Below, piece by piece: positions 50,795-59,869 of a stretch of 64,000 bases of DNA (the first letter of the stretch is position 1; every line of letters begins with the position of its first letter). The stretch spans positions 62,001 to 126,000 of the forward strand of contig DASUWA010000055.1 of the NCBI GenBank assembly GCA_036378675.1, given 5' to 3'. The position numbers and the translations under genes were made by a program. The notes below the pieces were generated by a model. It searched no databases, was not told where the DNA came from, and saw nothing but the letters and a program-made list of their open reading frames with translations. Source of the DNA: Acidimicrobiales bacterium. Lineage in GTDB: Bacteria; Actinomycetota; Acidimicrobiia; Acidimicrobiales; Palsa-688.

Positions 50795-51327
50795 ATCTCA
50801 TACGGAGGTCGTCCCCCGTCTGCCGGATTGGGGAAGACGTCGTGAATGGCCATCAAGCCTCCAGGCGCGACCTTGGCTCCCCATGAGTGGTAGTCGGTCC
50901 ATGCGGGTTCCTCACCGTGGCCCCCGTCGATGAAGAGAAAGCCGAGCGATCGGCTCCAAGCAGCGGCGACCGTCTCCGACCTGCCGATCACTAGAACGAC
51001 ATAGTCCTCGAGCCCGGCGTCTTCAATGGTCCGTCTTGCAAAAGGCAAGGTGTCGATTCGACCTGTGCGATCGTCAACTATCGAAGGATCGTGATGTACC
51101 CAACCGACCTGGTTCTCCTCCGACCCACGATGGTGGTCGAGGCTGAACAGGATGTTCGACGCTTCCATAGCAGCAGCGCCGAGATAGATGGCCGACTTTC
51201 CGCAATAGGTGCCGATCTCGAGGAGTGGTCCGAGGCCGGATTTGGCCGCCGCGAGGCCCGCACGGTACAACGCGAATCCTTCGTCTTGGGGCATGAAGCC
51301 CCGTGCATCCTGTGCTCGAGCGAGCAA
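50695..51327 (-). CDS. Class I SAM-dependent methyltransferase (Methyltransf_24 type)
   Basis: 210 residues, TTG start at 51327, 18 bases after the GtrA stop in the same frame. GPLLEIGTYCGKSAIYLG (motif I), I-L-F-S-L-D-H-H-R-G-S, LGFLFIDGGHGEEPAW and W-G-A-K-V-A-P-G-G-L-M-A-I-H-D-V-F. Ends with L-C-C-G-S-L-R-V-L-R-R. Its 3' end overlaps the GT4 gene tail by 100 bp. Substrate unknown. Confidence 0.8.
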   Translation of the reverse strand: MLARAQDARGFMPQDEGFALYRAGLAAAKSGLGPLLEIGTYCGKSAIYLGAAAMEASNILFSLDHHRGSEENQVGWVHHDPSIVDDRTGRIDTLPFARRTIEDAGLEDYVVLVIGRSETVAAAWSRSLGFLFIDGGHGEEPAWTDYHSWGAKVAPGGLMAIHDVFPNPADGGRPPYEIYTAAVDSGDWVEAVDLCCGSLRVLRRVHSAAT

Positions 51328-51345
51328 GTCGCGTTTCAGAGCGTC

Positions 51346-51906
51346 CTACCCGGGGACGCGTATGCCGCTCGGGCCGCTCGAGTTGACGGCGAGGCCCTCA
51401 GTGTCTTCCTTAGCCTGGTGATGCCTGTGGACGAACATGAGCTTGTTGAAGATCATGAATTTTCCGATCCAAAGGACCCCGAAAGCCGCGATATAGACGA
51501 TGGCAACGAGAGCGGTAGTCAAAGTATGCGAAAACCCGTGGTGTTTGGCGTAGTGCTCCATTAAGTACACCGAGTATGTGGACAGCGCCCACCCTGCGAA
51601 CGCCAGGGCCCAGAACGGCAGCACCTCCTTTAGAAGATGGCTGCGCCCGTGCTTTCCCCAGGCCCACTTCCTATTCATGTAATAGTTCGGGATCGCGGCT
51701 ATGGATGTAGCAAGCGAGCTTGCCACCGCGGCACTCATCCCGACCACCCCATTGAAGAGGACCAGGCAGACCTCGCTGACGATAACCGCGACGATCGATG
51801 CGACCGAGTAACGCCACAGCTTCTGGCCTCCCGGGCCGCGAAGCCGGTCGGCGACTGGCTCAGGGAGCCGATCGACGACGCGAAGAGCCAGGGATTCCAG
51901 GTTCAC
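51346..51906 (-). CDS. GtrA-family membrane protein
   Basis: 186 residues, GTG start 51906. Four TM helices (about residues 30-52, 58-78, 95-117, 125-150) and the family sites VASIVAVIVSEVCLVLFN and PNYYMNRKWAWG. GtrA-like proteins are thought to help translocate polyprenyl-linked sugars, often together with a GT2 such as the one at 44 kb. A TAAATT box 6 nt upstream predicts leaderless expression. Confidence 0.85.
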   Translation of the reverse strand: MNLESLALRVVDRLPEPVADRLRGPGGQKLWRYSVASIVAVIVSEVCLVLFNGVVGMSAAVASSLATSIAAIPNYYMNRKWAWGKHGRSHLLKEVLPFWALAFAGWALSTYSVYLMEHYAKHHGFSHTLTTALVAIVYIAAFGVLWIGKFMIFNKLMFVHRHHQAKEDTEGLAVNSSGPSGIRVPG

Positions 51907-51912
51907 GAGAGG

Positions 51913-51918
51913 AATTTA
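51913..51918 (-). promoter_or_regulatory. -10 box TAAATT for the GtrA gene
   Basis: On the minus strand TAAATT, a 6-nt spacer, then GTG 51906. The other 240 bases up to the glycosidase gene hold no supported feature except its ribosome-binding site. Confidence 0.45.
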
Positions 51919-52159
51919 CCGTATGTGCCCCTGATCCAACCGCCGGGCAAATGTAGGGGCCGTGACCGTTGCCCTCGATTCTCGCATCTCTGTCGTCCGG
52001 GAAAGACTCCCACCAACGCGTCGGCGCACCAACACGTAGCTTTGGCCGGGTCTCATCGCGCCGTAGTACCGTTTCTGCGTTTTCATCGCTTCGGGGTGAG
52101 AATTCAGCTGCTGGGGTAGATGGTGTGGCACAACGAACCTGACTGGGGAGGCTTTGGGT

Positions 52160-53551
52160 ATGCGCTGGCGACGAGTAGTCCGCCCGGCAATGGTCGTCTC
52201 AGCGGGGATGGGGATGCTCTCCGCCGGAGCGTTCTTGACCGCACGGGCAGATACTGCCGGATGCGCGAGCACGGTTTGTGTTTCGGTCGACTCGAGCCAG
52301 ACGATCGAACCCGCCGACCACCAGGCTTCCGGCATTCTTCATTCGAGCAACGGCAGCCCGACCGACACCGCGCTTCTGGCTGGGCTAGACGTCTCGATGT
52401 GGCGGTCGTCCACTGACGACTGGGCGGGGAGCGCCTCGCCTTGGAATTCGGCCGTCACCGACCATATACCTGTCACCTTTCTGCTCTCTGACAAGTGGTT
52501 GCAGGACACAAACGGCGGGCAGGTCACGCCCTGGTCTGACTGGAACGGGTACCGGCAGTGGGTGATCTCATCGGTCCAAAAAATCGGTGCAATGGGCATT
52601 TGGGTCGACTACTGGGAGGTATACAACGAGCCGGACGGTCTCCCACCAACCGAGGCCGCAACTGTCACTCCGGGTCGGCTACTGACTCAATTCCTGGTTG
52701 CGTACGACGCCATTCGATCCGTAATACCCAACGCTGCGATCATCGGACCCTCGACCTCCGGTTGGATCGAGAGGCCAACTTCGCACTCTTTCTCAATACA
52801 GCAGTTCCTGGATTTCGCTGATGCCAACGGTCTGACCCTTACGGCACTTGCCTGGCACTACAACGCCGGCAACCCGCAGGGAATCGAACGGGAGGTTGCG
52901 GAGGCGCGTTCTCTCATTGCTGCCCGTCCAGGACTGGGGAATCCGAAGATCTTTATCAACGAATACGGCACGGAGCAGACTCAGCGGATCGCCGGCTGGG
53001 ATGTCCAGTATCTAGCAGCCATGACCAACGCGAAGGTCGACTCCGCCGGAAGGTCTTGTTGGGAGCAGGACTGCATCCATCCGGTATTAGATGGGCTCTT
53101 GGCGACCGATGGGCGCTCAACCCTTCCTGACTACTGGATAAGGGCGATCTACGCCCAGATGACCGGCGAGATGGTCGCGACGTCCTCGAGTTTCAACAGA
53201 GTCGGCGTAATCGCTTCGGTGAACCTGGCTCAGTCGGAAATGAGGATCCTGTTGGGATACGGGCAGGGTTGTATCCAGGATCCCCGCTGCTTGATAAGCA
53301 CACCCTGGGCGATTCCGTCACTGCCAGTTCCTGTCAAGCTCACGGTCTCCGTACCCTGGGCTTCCGGAAATGTATTGGTAACCGAGACCCGGGTGCCCGG
53401 AGCTGCCATCACACCGATTCCGCAGCCGGCAAGCAAGTATCTCGCTACGTACCCGATAACTAATCAGTTGGGCAAATCACTGGTCACCATCAACCTGGGA
53501 CAGATCCAGGATGGCCAAGCCTTGTCCTTAGTCTTCAGCCACTCCGGGTGA
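52160..53551 (+). CDS. Secreted clan GH-A-like glycoside hydrolase
   Basis: 463 residues from ATG 52160 with GGGGAGG 8 nt upstream. Signal peptide residues 1-33. A TIM-barrel signature places the acid/base Glu157 in WEVYNEPDG and the nucleophile Glu268 in KIFINEYGT, the N-E-P and N-E-Y pair expected of GH-A enzymes such as GH39 or GH5-like families. A C-terminal beta domain (about 360-463) follows. It may trim or degrade the glycan made by the locus. The 3' end overlaps the exporter ATPase gene by 24 bp. Confidence 0.75.
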   Translation: MRWRRVVRPAMVVSAGMGMLSAGAFLTARADTAGCASTVCVSVDSSQTIEPADHQASGILHSSNGSPTDTALLAGLDVSMWRSSTDDWAGSASPWNSAVTDHIPVTFLLSDKWLQDTNGGQVTPWSDWNGYRQWVISSVQKIGAMGIWVDYWEVYNEPDGLPPTEAATVTPGRLLTQFLVAYDAIRSVIPNAAIIGPSTSGWIERPTSHSFSIQQFLDFADANGLTLTALAWHYNAGNPQGIEREVAEARSLIAARPGLGNPKIFINEYGTEQTQRIAGWDVQYLAAMTNAKVDSAGRSCWEQDCIHPVLDGLLATDGRSTLPDYWIRAIYAQMTGEMVATSSSFNRVGVIASVNLAQSEMRILLGYGQGCIQDPRCLISTPWAIPSLPVPVKLTVSVPWASGNVLVTETRVPGAAITPIPQPASKYLATYPITNQLGKSLVTINLGQIQDGQALSLVFSHSG

Positions 53552-54823
53552 AGCCACAAGGGAATCAGCTACAGAGTCACCTCCAGGCGCGCCGCTCGAC
53601 ACATTTGTAACGGTCCACCCGATGGGGGGTAGGACGACAGCATCGCTACTCCAGCTGCTCGTCACCCTGAGTTCGTATGCTCCTTGATGAAGATCGAAGG
53701 TGCGGTCCCAGTCGTGACTGAAGAGCCCGACGTCGAACGCATAGTCGCCGGACGCGAGATCCAACCGTTCGAATTCAGCCGTGAATGTCACAAAGCCGCT
53801 GGTTGAAGATCGGGTACTCGTATCCAGGCAGACCAAGCCATCGCGGTGTCGTACGAGCTTCACCGATAGGGTCACCGGCCCGACGTGGTCGGGAATTGAA
53901 GTGTTCACGGCGAGACGCAGGAATGCGCCGCTTGGAATCGACCCACACTCGTGACCGGAGGAATTCTGGATTCGCACCTCGTCGATCGTCGCCTCGAGGG
54001 TTCCGAACCTGTTGTCGTTCAAGCTCAATCGGTCGGATGAGGTGCGCGGGGCTGCCTCTAATGATGGGGTAACGAGACGCGTCTCTTGGGCGGTGATCTC
54101 CGCGTATCGCTCGAGGACGAGGCCGGGAGGCCCCGAGGCTATGAGCCTTCCGCCACGTAACCAGATAACTTCATCGCACAGCTCCCTCACCTCGTCCACC
54201 GAGTGCGAAGCCAGAACGATCGTCACCCCCGCCGTGCGAAGGTCCCGAAGTCGGTCATAGCAACGACGTTGAAACCCGACGTCGCCGACCGCAAGTACCT
54301 CGTCGATGAGGAGGATCTCCGGTTCCACATGTATGGCCACCGCGAAAGCGAGCCGGGCCTTCATTCCGCTGCTGTAAACCCGCACCGGACTGTCGATGAA
54401 CCGCCCCAGATCTGCAAACTGCACGATCGAGGGCGTCATCCCTTGGATCTCGCGACGCGAGAACCCCGCTACCAATCCGGCTGTCCGGATGTTGTCGCGT
54501 CCTGTCAGATCCGGGTGAAAGTCCTGCCCCAACTCGAACATTCCGGCAACCCGGCCATCCACGTGCAGTTGCCCTTCGTCGGGAAGCCCGATCCCGCCAA
54601 GAAGCCTCAACAGGGTCGACTTTCCTGCCCCGTTCGGTCCCACCAACCCGAGGCTGCAACCCTGATCCAGGGAGAACGAGACGTGACGAATGGCCCACAC
54701 GGGACGGAGGCCACGACCGGGACGGCGATTAGACAGCAATGTCCGCCAGGTACGCGGTCCCGATTGCGCGATCCCGTGTCGGTAACGGCGGCCGAGATCA
54801 CATGCTTCGACGATCGCGGACAC
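53528..54823 (-). CDS. Polysaccharide ABC exporter, ATPase with C-terminal domain (Wzt type), system 2
   Basis: 431 residues, GTG start directly after the permease TGA. Walker A GPNGAGKST, Y-S-S-G-M signature, Walker B E-I-L-L-I-D-E-V-L-A, A-S-H-S. From about residue 265 a beta-sandwich domain (L-E-A-T-I-D-E-V-R-I...DYAFDVGLFSHDWDRTFD) resembles Wzt_C. Pairs with the permease upstream and the two-domain GT2. The ATPase part resembles system 1, but the C-terminal domain differs in length and sequence, so a different glycan may be recognised. Confidence 0.9.
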   Translation of the reverse strand: MSAIVEACDLGRRYRHGIAQSGPRTWRTLLSNRRPGRGLRPVWAIRHVSFSLDQGCSLGLVGPNGAGKSTLLRLLGGIGLPDEGQLHVDGRVAGMFELGQDFHPDLTGRDNIRTAGLVAGFSRREIQGMTPSIVQFADLGRFIDSPVRVYSSGMKARLAFAVAIHVEPEILLIDEVLAVGDVGFQRRCYDRLRDLRTAGVTIVLASHSVDEVRELCDEVIWLRGGRLIASGPPGLVLERYAEITAQETRLVTPSLEAAPRTSSDRLSLNDNRFGTLEATIDEVRIQNSSGHECGSIPSGAFLRLAVNTSIPDHVGPVTLSVKLVRHRDGLVCLDTSTRSSTSGFVTFTAEFERLDLASGDYAFDVGLFSHDWDRTFDLHQGAYELRVTSSWSSDAVVLPPIGWTVTNVSSGAPGGDSVADSLVASPGVAED

Positions 54824-55600
54824 TCAAAGCTCCTCTGCGAACCACCGCTCGTAGCCGACGAATACTCGGTAGCAGGCGAGGGTCACCGCGACTCCTCCCA
54901 CCATGAGAGCAGCTAGACCTCCCCAACTCGGCATCGTCCCGTACAGCAGAACCTGGCGGTAAGCAGCTACGAGATGCGCCATCGGATTGAGGGTCACGAT
55001 CAGGTGGTAGTGAGACGGGACGTGGGCATAGAAGACGGGCGTGGCATAGAAGAGAAGCCCTAGAAGAATCGACACCAGATGGCCGGTGTCGCGGAGGAAA
55101 ACGTTCACAGTCGCGACCAGATAAGCCGGGCCGAGCATGACCACCAGCTGCACGATCGCAACAACTGGGAGCAGCATCGCCCTGGCCGGAACTCTTCCGG
55201 TGACGAGTCCCACCGTGACCAGCGTGATGGGAAGCATCAGCACGAAGTTGATCAGGGCCACTCCGACCGCAACGAGCGGCAACACTGCCGATGGAAAGCC
55301 GGGGCGTCGTATGAGATCGCGGCCCGAGACCACACTGTCCGCAGCGGCCCCAATCGCCCCGACGAACCAAAGCCAGGGCACCATGCCAACGAGAACGAAC
55401 GCCGCGTAGTTCGGAATCCCGAGTCGGACTACGCGTCCGAAGATGAAAATAAGAACGCCCGCTTGAGCCAGCGCTGCTAGCTGCGACCAGCCCAACCCGA
55501 GGACGCTCCCGCTATAGCGGAGGCGGATCTGACGGACGACCAGCTCCCTGACCATCCCGGCATGGTGAACCGGCGCCGAAGCGTGGCTGGTAATGGTCAC
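54824..55600 (-). CDS. Polysaccharide ABC exporter, permease (Wzm type), system 2
   Basis: 258 residues, six TM helices, ABC-2 family. LVVRQIRLRYSGSVLGLGWS at the N-terminal cytosolic side, A-F-V-L-V-G-M-V-P-W-L-W-F, V-N-V-F-L-R-D-T-G-H and FYATPVFYAHVP. GTG start overlaps the GT2 stop (GTGA) and its TGA abuts the ATPase start, so the three genes are tightly coupled. Confidence 0.9.
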   Translation of the reverse strand: MTITSHASAPVHHAGMVRELVVRQIRLRYSGSVLGLGWSQLAALAQAGVLIFIFGRVVRLGIPNYAAFVLVGMVPWLWFVGAIGAAADSVVSGRDLIRRPGFPSAVLPLVAVGVALINFVLMLPITLVTVGLVTGRVPARAMLLPVVAIVQLVVMLGPAYLVATVNVFLRDTGHLVSILLGLLFYATPVFYAHVPSHYHLIVTLNPMAHLVAAYRQVLLYGTMPSWGGLAALMVGGVAVTLACYRVFVGYERWFAEEL

Positions 55601-57219
55601 CGCACCCGTGGGCGCTTCTGCCGGGCCAAGGACATCAGGTAGGCAACCGGGCCGAGCGCGATACCCGCTAATTCGAGTAAGACCAGCTCACTGGGGTATC
55701 GATCCTTGCCCTGCTTTACCGCGGTCAATCTTCGTCGATGATCCCGGAGCATCCTCAGGTATCGCATGACGGGGTGCATCCGTCGGCTTCGTACGTTGAG
55801 AAGGTGCTTGGCGCACATCGCGCCCTGAGACAGGCCGTATCCCCACGTCTGCCAGCGGAGCTTCGTCATGGTGTCACGATGGTGATGGAACACGACCCCG
55901 TCGGCCACGTACTGGCAAACCTCGCCATCGGCCAGCGCCCGGGCAAACATGTCGAGGTCTCCACCCCCACCGACGAGCGTCCCCATGTCGAGCGCGATAT
56001 CGAAGTCCCCGATCCGGTCAAGAAGATCGCGCCGGAAGGCCATGTTCGCCCCCGTTCCGAGGACCCCCATCTGGAGGGGCGAGATCCCCCCGCCGTCGAA
56101 TCGGGTGAAGCGCTGCGAATACGGGCCTCGATCGAATGGAAATCGCGATTCGAACCACTGGTGACTTGCCTGGTCGAGTTGAGCCGGTCGCACCCTGCCT
56201 GTAGCGAAGGAGACCATGGGATCCGCAAAGGCGTCACGTATGCCGCGGAGCCAGCCGGGATCCGCCTCACAGTCATCGTCAATGAAGGCAACGATCTCGC
56301 CGCGTGTTTCTCGCACTCCTCGATTTCGAGCGCGGTCAAGCCCAAGCAGTGGCTCGTGGATGTGGCGAGCGCCGATTGCCTCGAGCTGCGCGATCGAAAG
56401 CGAAGCTGACTGCGAATTCTCCACGACCACGACTTCGAAGTTGGGGTCATCGAGCCCCGAAAGTGACTTAAGACAAAGCTCGAGCATGTCCGGCCGTTTC
56501 CCGCTCGTGCACAAGACCACGCTGATCAGTCCGTTCATCGGAGCGGAGGAGGGCTTGGGGCGAGCAACAGACCGAGGCGCGATTCCGGGTAGCGGGCGGT
56601 CGACCAGCTGCAGCTTCGCCCGGATTTCAACCATGGACGCTTCGTCACGCGGGATCGGCCCGACTCCAGGCTGCTCGTCGAACAAGACCTCCAACCCGGC
56701 AGCGCGGCACCTATGAGCAAACTCCTCGATGACATCAGAGTCGACGTCGGCGAGCTCGCAAAACGGAATGCGCGCGGGAACATGGCTCTCAAGGAAGAGG
56801 CTCGTGAGCCGATCACCGACGCTCCGAGACGGGTCGATACCTATGACGACCTGTGCGCCGTGGGCCAGGAGACATAGCCCCCGCTCCAGCCAGCGATCAC
56901 CCGGTCTGTACTGCGCGTTGATGATCGCCACCTGCGGTGAGCGAGCACACTCGATACCCCTCTGGCACAGTTCAGCCAGTCCTTGTCGATTGGCGAGGGC
57001 CACCCAGTGAACGGCAGGATGCCGCAACGCGAGGTCGGCAGCCCCATCCGAGGGAGCCGAATCGACCACGGCAACGACGGTTTCAGGCGCCGAACGCTGC
57101 CGCGCAACCCCCTCGAGACAATCGGCGAGCGCGTGGCACTGGCCGGCAGCCAAAACGACCACCGAAACCGGATCGCGCTCTCGGTCGCCCCCAACCTCTC
57201 GCATCTCAACAATATTCAA
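55597..57219 (-). CDS. Two-domain glycosyltransferase family 2 with degenerate N-terminal domain
   Basis: 540 residues from TTG 57219, or 535 from ATG 57204. Residues about 15-215 look like a GT2 domain (PVSVVVLAAGQCHALADCLEG) but the place of D-x-D reads A-I-I-N-A-Q-Y-R-P-G-D-R-W-L, lacking the acidic residues. Residues about 230-500 are a complete GT2: ISVVLCTSGKRPDMLELCL, V-V-V-V-E-N, R-A-R-N-R-G-V, IVAFIDDDCEADPGWL and G-T-G-A-N-M-A-F-R-R. Likely one active and one structural domain. First gene of the second exporter operon. Confidence 0.85.
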   Translation of the reverse strand: MNIVEMREVGGDRERDPVSVVVLAAGQCHALADCLEGVARQRSAPETVVAVVDSAPSDGAADLALRHPAVHWVALANRQGLAELCQRGIECARSPQVAIINAQYRPGDRWLERGLCLLAHGAQVVIGIDPSRSVGDRLTSLFLESHVPARIPFCELADVDSDVIEEFAHRCRAAGLEVLFDEQPGVGPIPRDEASMVEIRAKLQLVDRPLPGIAPRSVARPKPSSAPMNGLISVVLCTSGKRPDMLELCLKSLSGLDDPNFEVVVVENSQSASLSIAQLEAIGARHIHEPLLGLDRARNRGVRETRGEIVAFIDDDCEADPGWLRGIRDAFADPMVSFATGRVRPAQLDQASHQWFESRFPFDRGPYSQRFTRFDGGGISPLQMGVLGTGANMAFRRDLLDRIGDFDIALDMGTLVGGGGDLDMFARALADGEVCQYVADGVVFHHHRDTMTKLRWQTWGYGLSQGAMCAKHLLNVRSRRMHPVMRYLRMLRDHRRRLTAVKQGKDRYPSELVLLELAGIALGPVAYLMSLARQKRPRVR

Positions 57220-57292
57220 TACGACAAGCCCGCGACCCTCTGCCCTGCGACACTACGTATGCGCAACTCTGATCGGGTGGTGCGCCGGGGAT

Positions 57293-57330
57293 CGCCACTC
57301 TCAGCGGGGATCCCGATCCCCTGAGTGGCG
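57293..57330 (-). terminator. Terminator after citrate synthase
   Basis: Strong bulged hairpin: CGCCACTC (57293-57300) with GAGTGGCG (57323-57330), and GGGGATC (57306-57312) with GATCCCC (57315-57321). It starts 28 nt after the citrate synthase stop on the minus strand. No clear U-tract. Confidence 0.6.
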
Positions 57331-57357
57331 GCTGGACCGCCGAGCTATACAACCTTG

Positions 57358-58626
57358 TTAACGGTCAGCGATCGCCTTGTAAGGGCGCTCGTCGGCTCCA
57401 GTCCAGAGCTGGCGAGGCCTGTAGATCTTCGAGTCCTGCTCGATCAGCTCCTCCCAGTGGGCGAGCCAGCCTGCGACTCGCGGAATGGCAAAGAGCACCG
57501 TGAACATCTCCGTCGGAAAGTTCATCGCCTGGTAGATCAGCCCGGAGTAAAAGTCGACGTTGGGATAGAGCTTTCGCGAGATGAAGTACTCGTCGGAGAG
57601 GGCGACCTCCTCGAGCTTCAAGGCGATGTCGAGAAGGGGGTTCTTTCCGGTGACCGCGAAGACCTCGTCGGCAGTCTGCTTGATGATCTTCGCCCGGGGG
57701 TCATAGTTCTTGTAGACCCGGTGTCCAAACCCCTGAAGCCGGCCCTTCCCGGCCTTTACGTCCGCGATGAATCCCTCGACGTTGTCCATCGTGCCGATCT
57801 CGGTCAGCATTCGAAGCACGGCTTCGTTGGCTCCCCCGTGGCGGGGTCCGTACAGCGCCGCCGCTGCGGCGGCTGCCGCTGAGTAGGGATCGGCATGAGA
57901 CGAGCCGACGGTTCGCATCGCTAGCGTCCCGCAGTTCTGCTCATGGTCGGCGTGCAGGATGAATAGCACGTCCAGCGCTCGTGACAGCACGGGATCTGGC
58001 TCATAGACCGGCTCCGCCACCTTCCACATCATGTTGAGGAAGTTCTCTGAGAAACTCAGGGAGTTGTCGGGGAAGACAAATGGCATCCCGCGGCTGTACC
58101 TGTATGACGCGGCGGCCAGGGTCGGCACCTTGGCTATGAGCCGGATGATCTGAGATGCCCGGATCTCAGGATCCTGGATCTCCTTCGCCTCCGGGTAGAA
58201 GGTCGATAGGGCGGCGATCCCGGAGATGAGCATCCCCATGGGGTGAGCGTCGTAGTGGAAGGCATCCGCGAACCGCTTCCGGAAATTCTCGTGAATGTAG
58301 GTGTGATAGCGGATGTCGTTGGTCCACTTTTCGAATTGATCCGCGGTCGGGAGTTCGCCGTGGATGAGGAGGTAAGCCACCTCGAGATGGGTGGACTGCG
58401 CAGCAAGCTGCTCGATCGGGTAGCCGCGGTAGCGCAGGATCCCCGCCTCGCCGTCGAGGTAGGTGATCGAGCTGGAGGTGAGGGCTGTGGTCATGAAGGC
58501 CGGGTCGTAGAACCACACCCCGGGCAGCAGTTTGCGGAATTCGTCCGCCGACACGCCGCCGTCGACGATGGGGATCTCTACTACCTCACCTGTGCGGTTG
58601 TCGGTGACGGTGATGGAATCTGCCAC
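57358..58626 (-). CDS. gltA: Citrate synthase (type II, GltA)
   Basis: 422 residues from GTG 58626, preceded by GGGGGAG. Condenses acetyl-CoA and oxaloacetate to citrate in the TCA cycle. N-terminal small beta domain with I-T-Y-L-D-G-E-A-G-I-L-R-Y-R-G-Y-P-I; catalytic residues His225 (LHADHEQN), His263 (GPRHGGANEAV) and Asp309 (YDPRA). Length and the extra N-terminal domain match hexameric type II enzymes. An upstream extension of the frame lacks conservation. Monocistronic, ending in a hairpin. Confidence 0.96.
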   Translation of the reverse strand: MADSITVTDNRTGEVVEIPIVDGGVSADEFRKLLPGVWFYDPAFMTTALTSSSITYLDGEAGILRYRGYPIEQLAAQSTHLEVAYLLIHGELPTADQFEKWTNDIRYHTYIHENFRKRFADAFHYDAHPMGMLISGIAALSTFYPEAKEIQDPEIRASQIIRLIAKVPTLAAASYRYSRGMPFVFPDNSLSFSENFLNMMWKVAEPVYEPDPVLSRALDVLFILHADHEQNCGTLAMRTVGSSHADPYSAAAAAAAALYGPRHGGANEAVLRMLTEIGTMDNVEGFIADVKAGKGRLQGFGHRVYKNYDPRAKIIKQTADEVFAVTGKNPLLDIALKLEEVALSDEYFISRKLYPNVDFYSGLIYQAMNFPTEMFTVLFAIPRVAGWLAHWEELIEQDSKIYRPRQLWTGADERPYKAIADR

Positions 58627-58811
58627 TACTCCCCCTGTGGGATAGGGAACCTTCGTTGGTCGGGAGCATGCTACATCGAGGGGGCTCGTGACCATCAGGG
58701 CAGGTCAGAGGGTGTTTAGTCATTCGCGAGCGGTTGCGTTCTGTGCGCCGTTGACCATCGCGATCCGGTTCCCGTTGGTGGCGCCCGGATCGGCTGGGGC
58801 ATCATTCTTTG

Positions 58812-59117
58812 ATGGGCGAACCTCAAGCGCCGAGCGCCGGCGAACTGGGCGACATCCGGCACAAGATCGATGACGTCGACCGCCGGCTGGTCGCGTTGCT
58901 GGCAGAACGGGCCCAACTTGTCGAAGACGTCGTGCACTTCAAGCGTGCACACCATATGGCCGTGGTGGATCGAGGTCGCGAGGATCGGATGCTGGCTCGG
59001 ATCGCGGACGTGGCCAAGGATGCAGGCCTGGATCCCCGAGTCGCTCAGCAGGTATTGCGGACGATCATCGACGGTTTCACACTTCTCGAGGTTGAGGAGT
59101 TGGGCCCAGACACGTGA
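58812..59117 (+). CDS. Chorismate mutase (AroQ type II)
   Basis: 101 residues from ATG 58812. An all-helical AroQ domain: I-R-H-K-I-D-D-V-D-R-R-L-V-A-L-L-A-E-R with the substrate-binding Arg and Asp, V-V-H-F-K-R, V-V-D-R-G-R-E-D-R-M and I-I-D-G-F-T-L-L-E. It converts chorismate to prephenate for Phe and Tyr synthesis. Stand-alone, without prephenate dehydratase or DAHP synthase fusion. A CATCAT box lies 6 nt upstream. The 185-base gap before it, upstream of gltA, holds no other supported feature. Confidence 0.88.
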   Translation: MGEPQAPSAGELGDIRHKIDDVDRRLVALLAERAQLVEDVVHFKRAHHMAVVDRGREDRMLARIADVAKDAGLDPRVAQQVLRTIIDGFTLLEVEELGPDT

Positions 59118-59125
59118 GCGGGCGG

Positions 59126-59869
59126 CTAGTGGACCAGCTTCATCCCGCTGTCGAGTACCCACACCTCCCCGGTCACCAGCGAAGAAGTGACCTGAGCCAG
59201 GACCAGATGGGCGACGTCCTCCGGCTGTGCTGATCTCTTCATTGGTGATATAGCTGAGACGCCGGCGCGCACCTCATGCCAGTCCGCCGTCCAGGGCGTG
59301 TCCACCAGTCCCGGAGCAACCGCGTTGACCCTGATCTCGGGGCCAAGCACGGCCGCCAGCAGCCGGGTCTGGTGATGCAGGGCCGCCTTGCTGGCCGCGT
59401 AGGGGATGGAGGAACCCACCTGACGCACTCCCGCCAGAGATCCGATGTTGATGATCACGCCACCGGAGGGTGCGTTCTTGAGGTGCGGTACGGCGGCTGT
59501 CGCCAGCACGAACGGGGCGATGACGTTTGTCGCATAGAGCCTCGCCCATATCTCCGGCGTGGCCGCCTCGAGGTCTGCGTGGGGGATGACCTCCGTCGTT
59601 CCGGCGTTGTTGATCAGGATGTCCAACCGCCCGAACTCGGCTACCACATTCGCGACGAACGCTCGGGCCGCGTCGGGTTCGGCGACGTCGGCCTGGCGGT
59701 ACACGCCGCCGACTTCCTTGGCGACCGCCCGGCCGGCTTCCACTGATCTCCGCGAGTTGACGACCACCCGGGCATCCTCCTTCGCCAGGTGCCGGGCGAT
59801 CTCTGCACCGATCCCACTGCTCGAGCCAGTGACAATGGCCACTCTGCCTTGCAAAGAGTTCGAGCTCAC
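59126..59869 (-). CDS. SDR-family NAD(P)-dependent oxidoreductase
   Basis: 247 residues from GTG 59869, which overlaps the GNAT gene stop (GTGA). Classical SDR: G-S-S-S-G-I-G (residues about 14-20), NNAGTTEV, I-N-I-G-S and the catalytic Y-A-A-S-K, ending V-W-V-L-D-S-G-M-K. The closest well-known type is 3-oxoacyl-ACP reductase/dehydrogenase, but substrate cannot be assigned. Downstream member of a GNAT-SDR pair. Confidence 0.85.
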   Translation of the reverse strand: MSSNSLQGRVAIVTGSSSGIGAEIARHLAKEDARVVVNSRRSVEAGRAVAKEVGGVYRQADVAEPDAARAFVANVVAEFGRLDILINNAGTTEVIPHADLEAATPEIWARLYATNVIAPFVLATAAVPHLKNAPSGGVIINIGSLAGVRQVGSSIPYAASKAALHHQTRLLAAVLGPEIRVNAVAPGLVDTPWTADWHEVRAGVSAISPMKRSAQPEDVAHLVLAQVTSSLVTGEVWVLDSGMKLVH

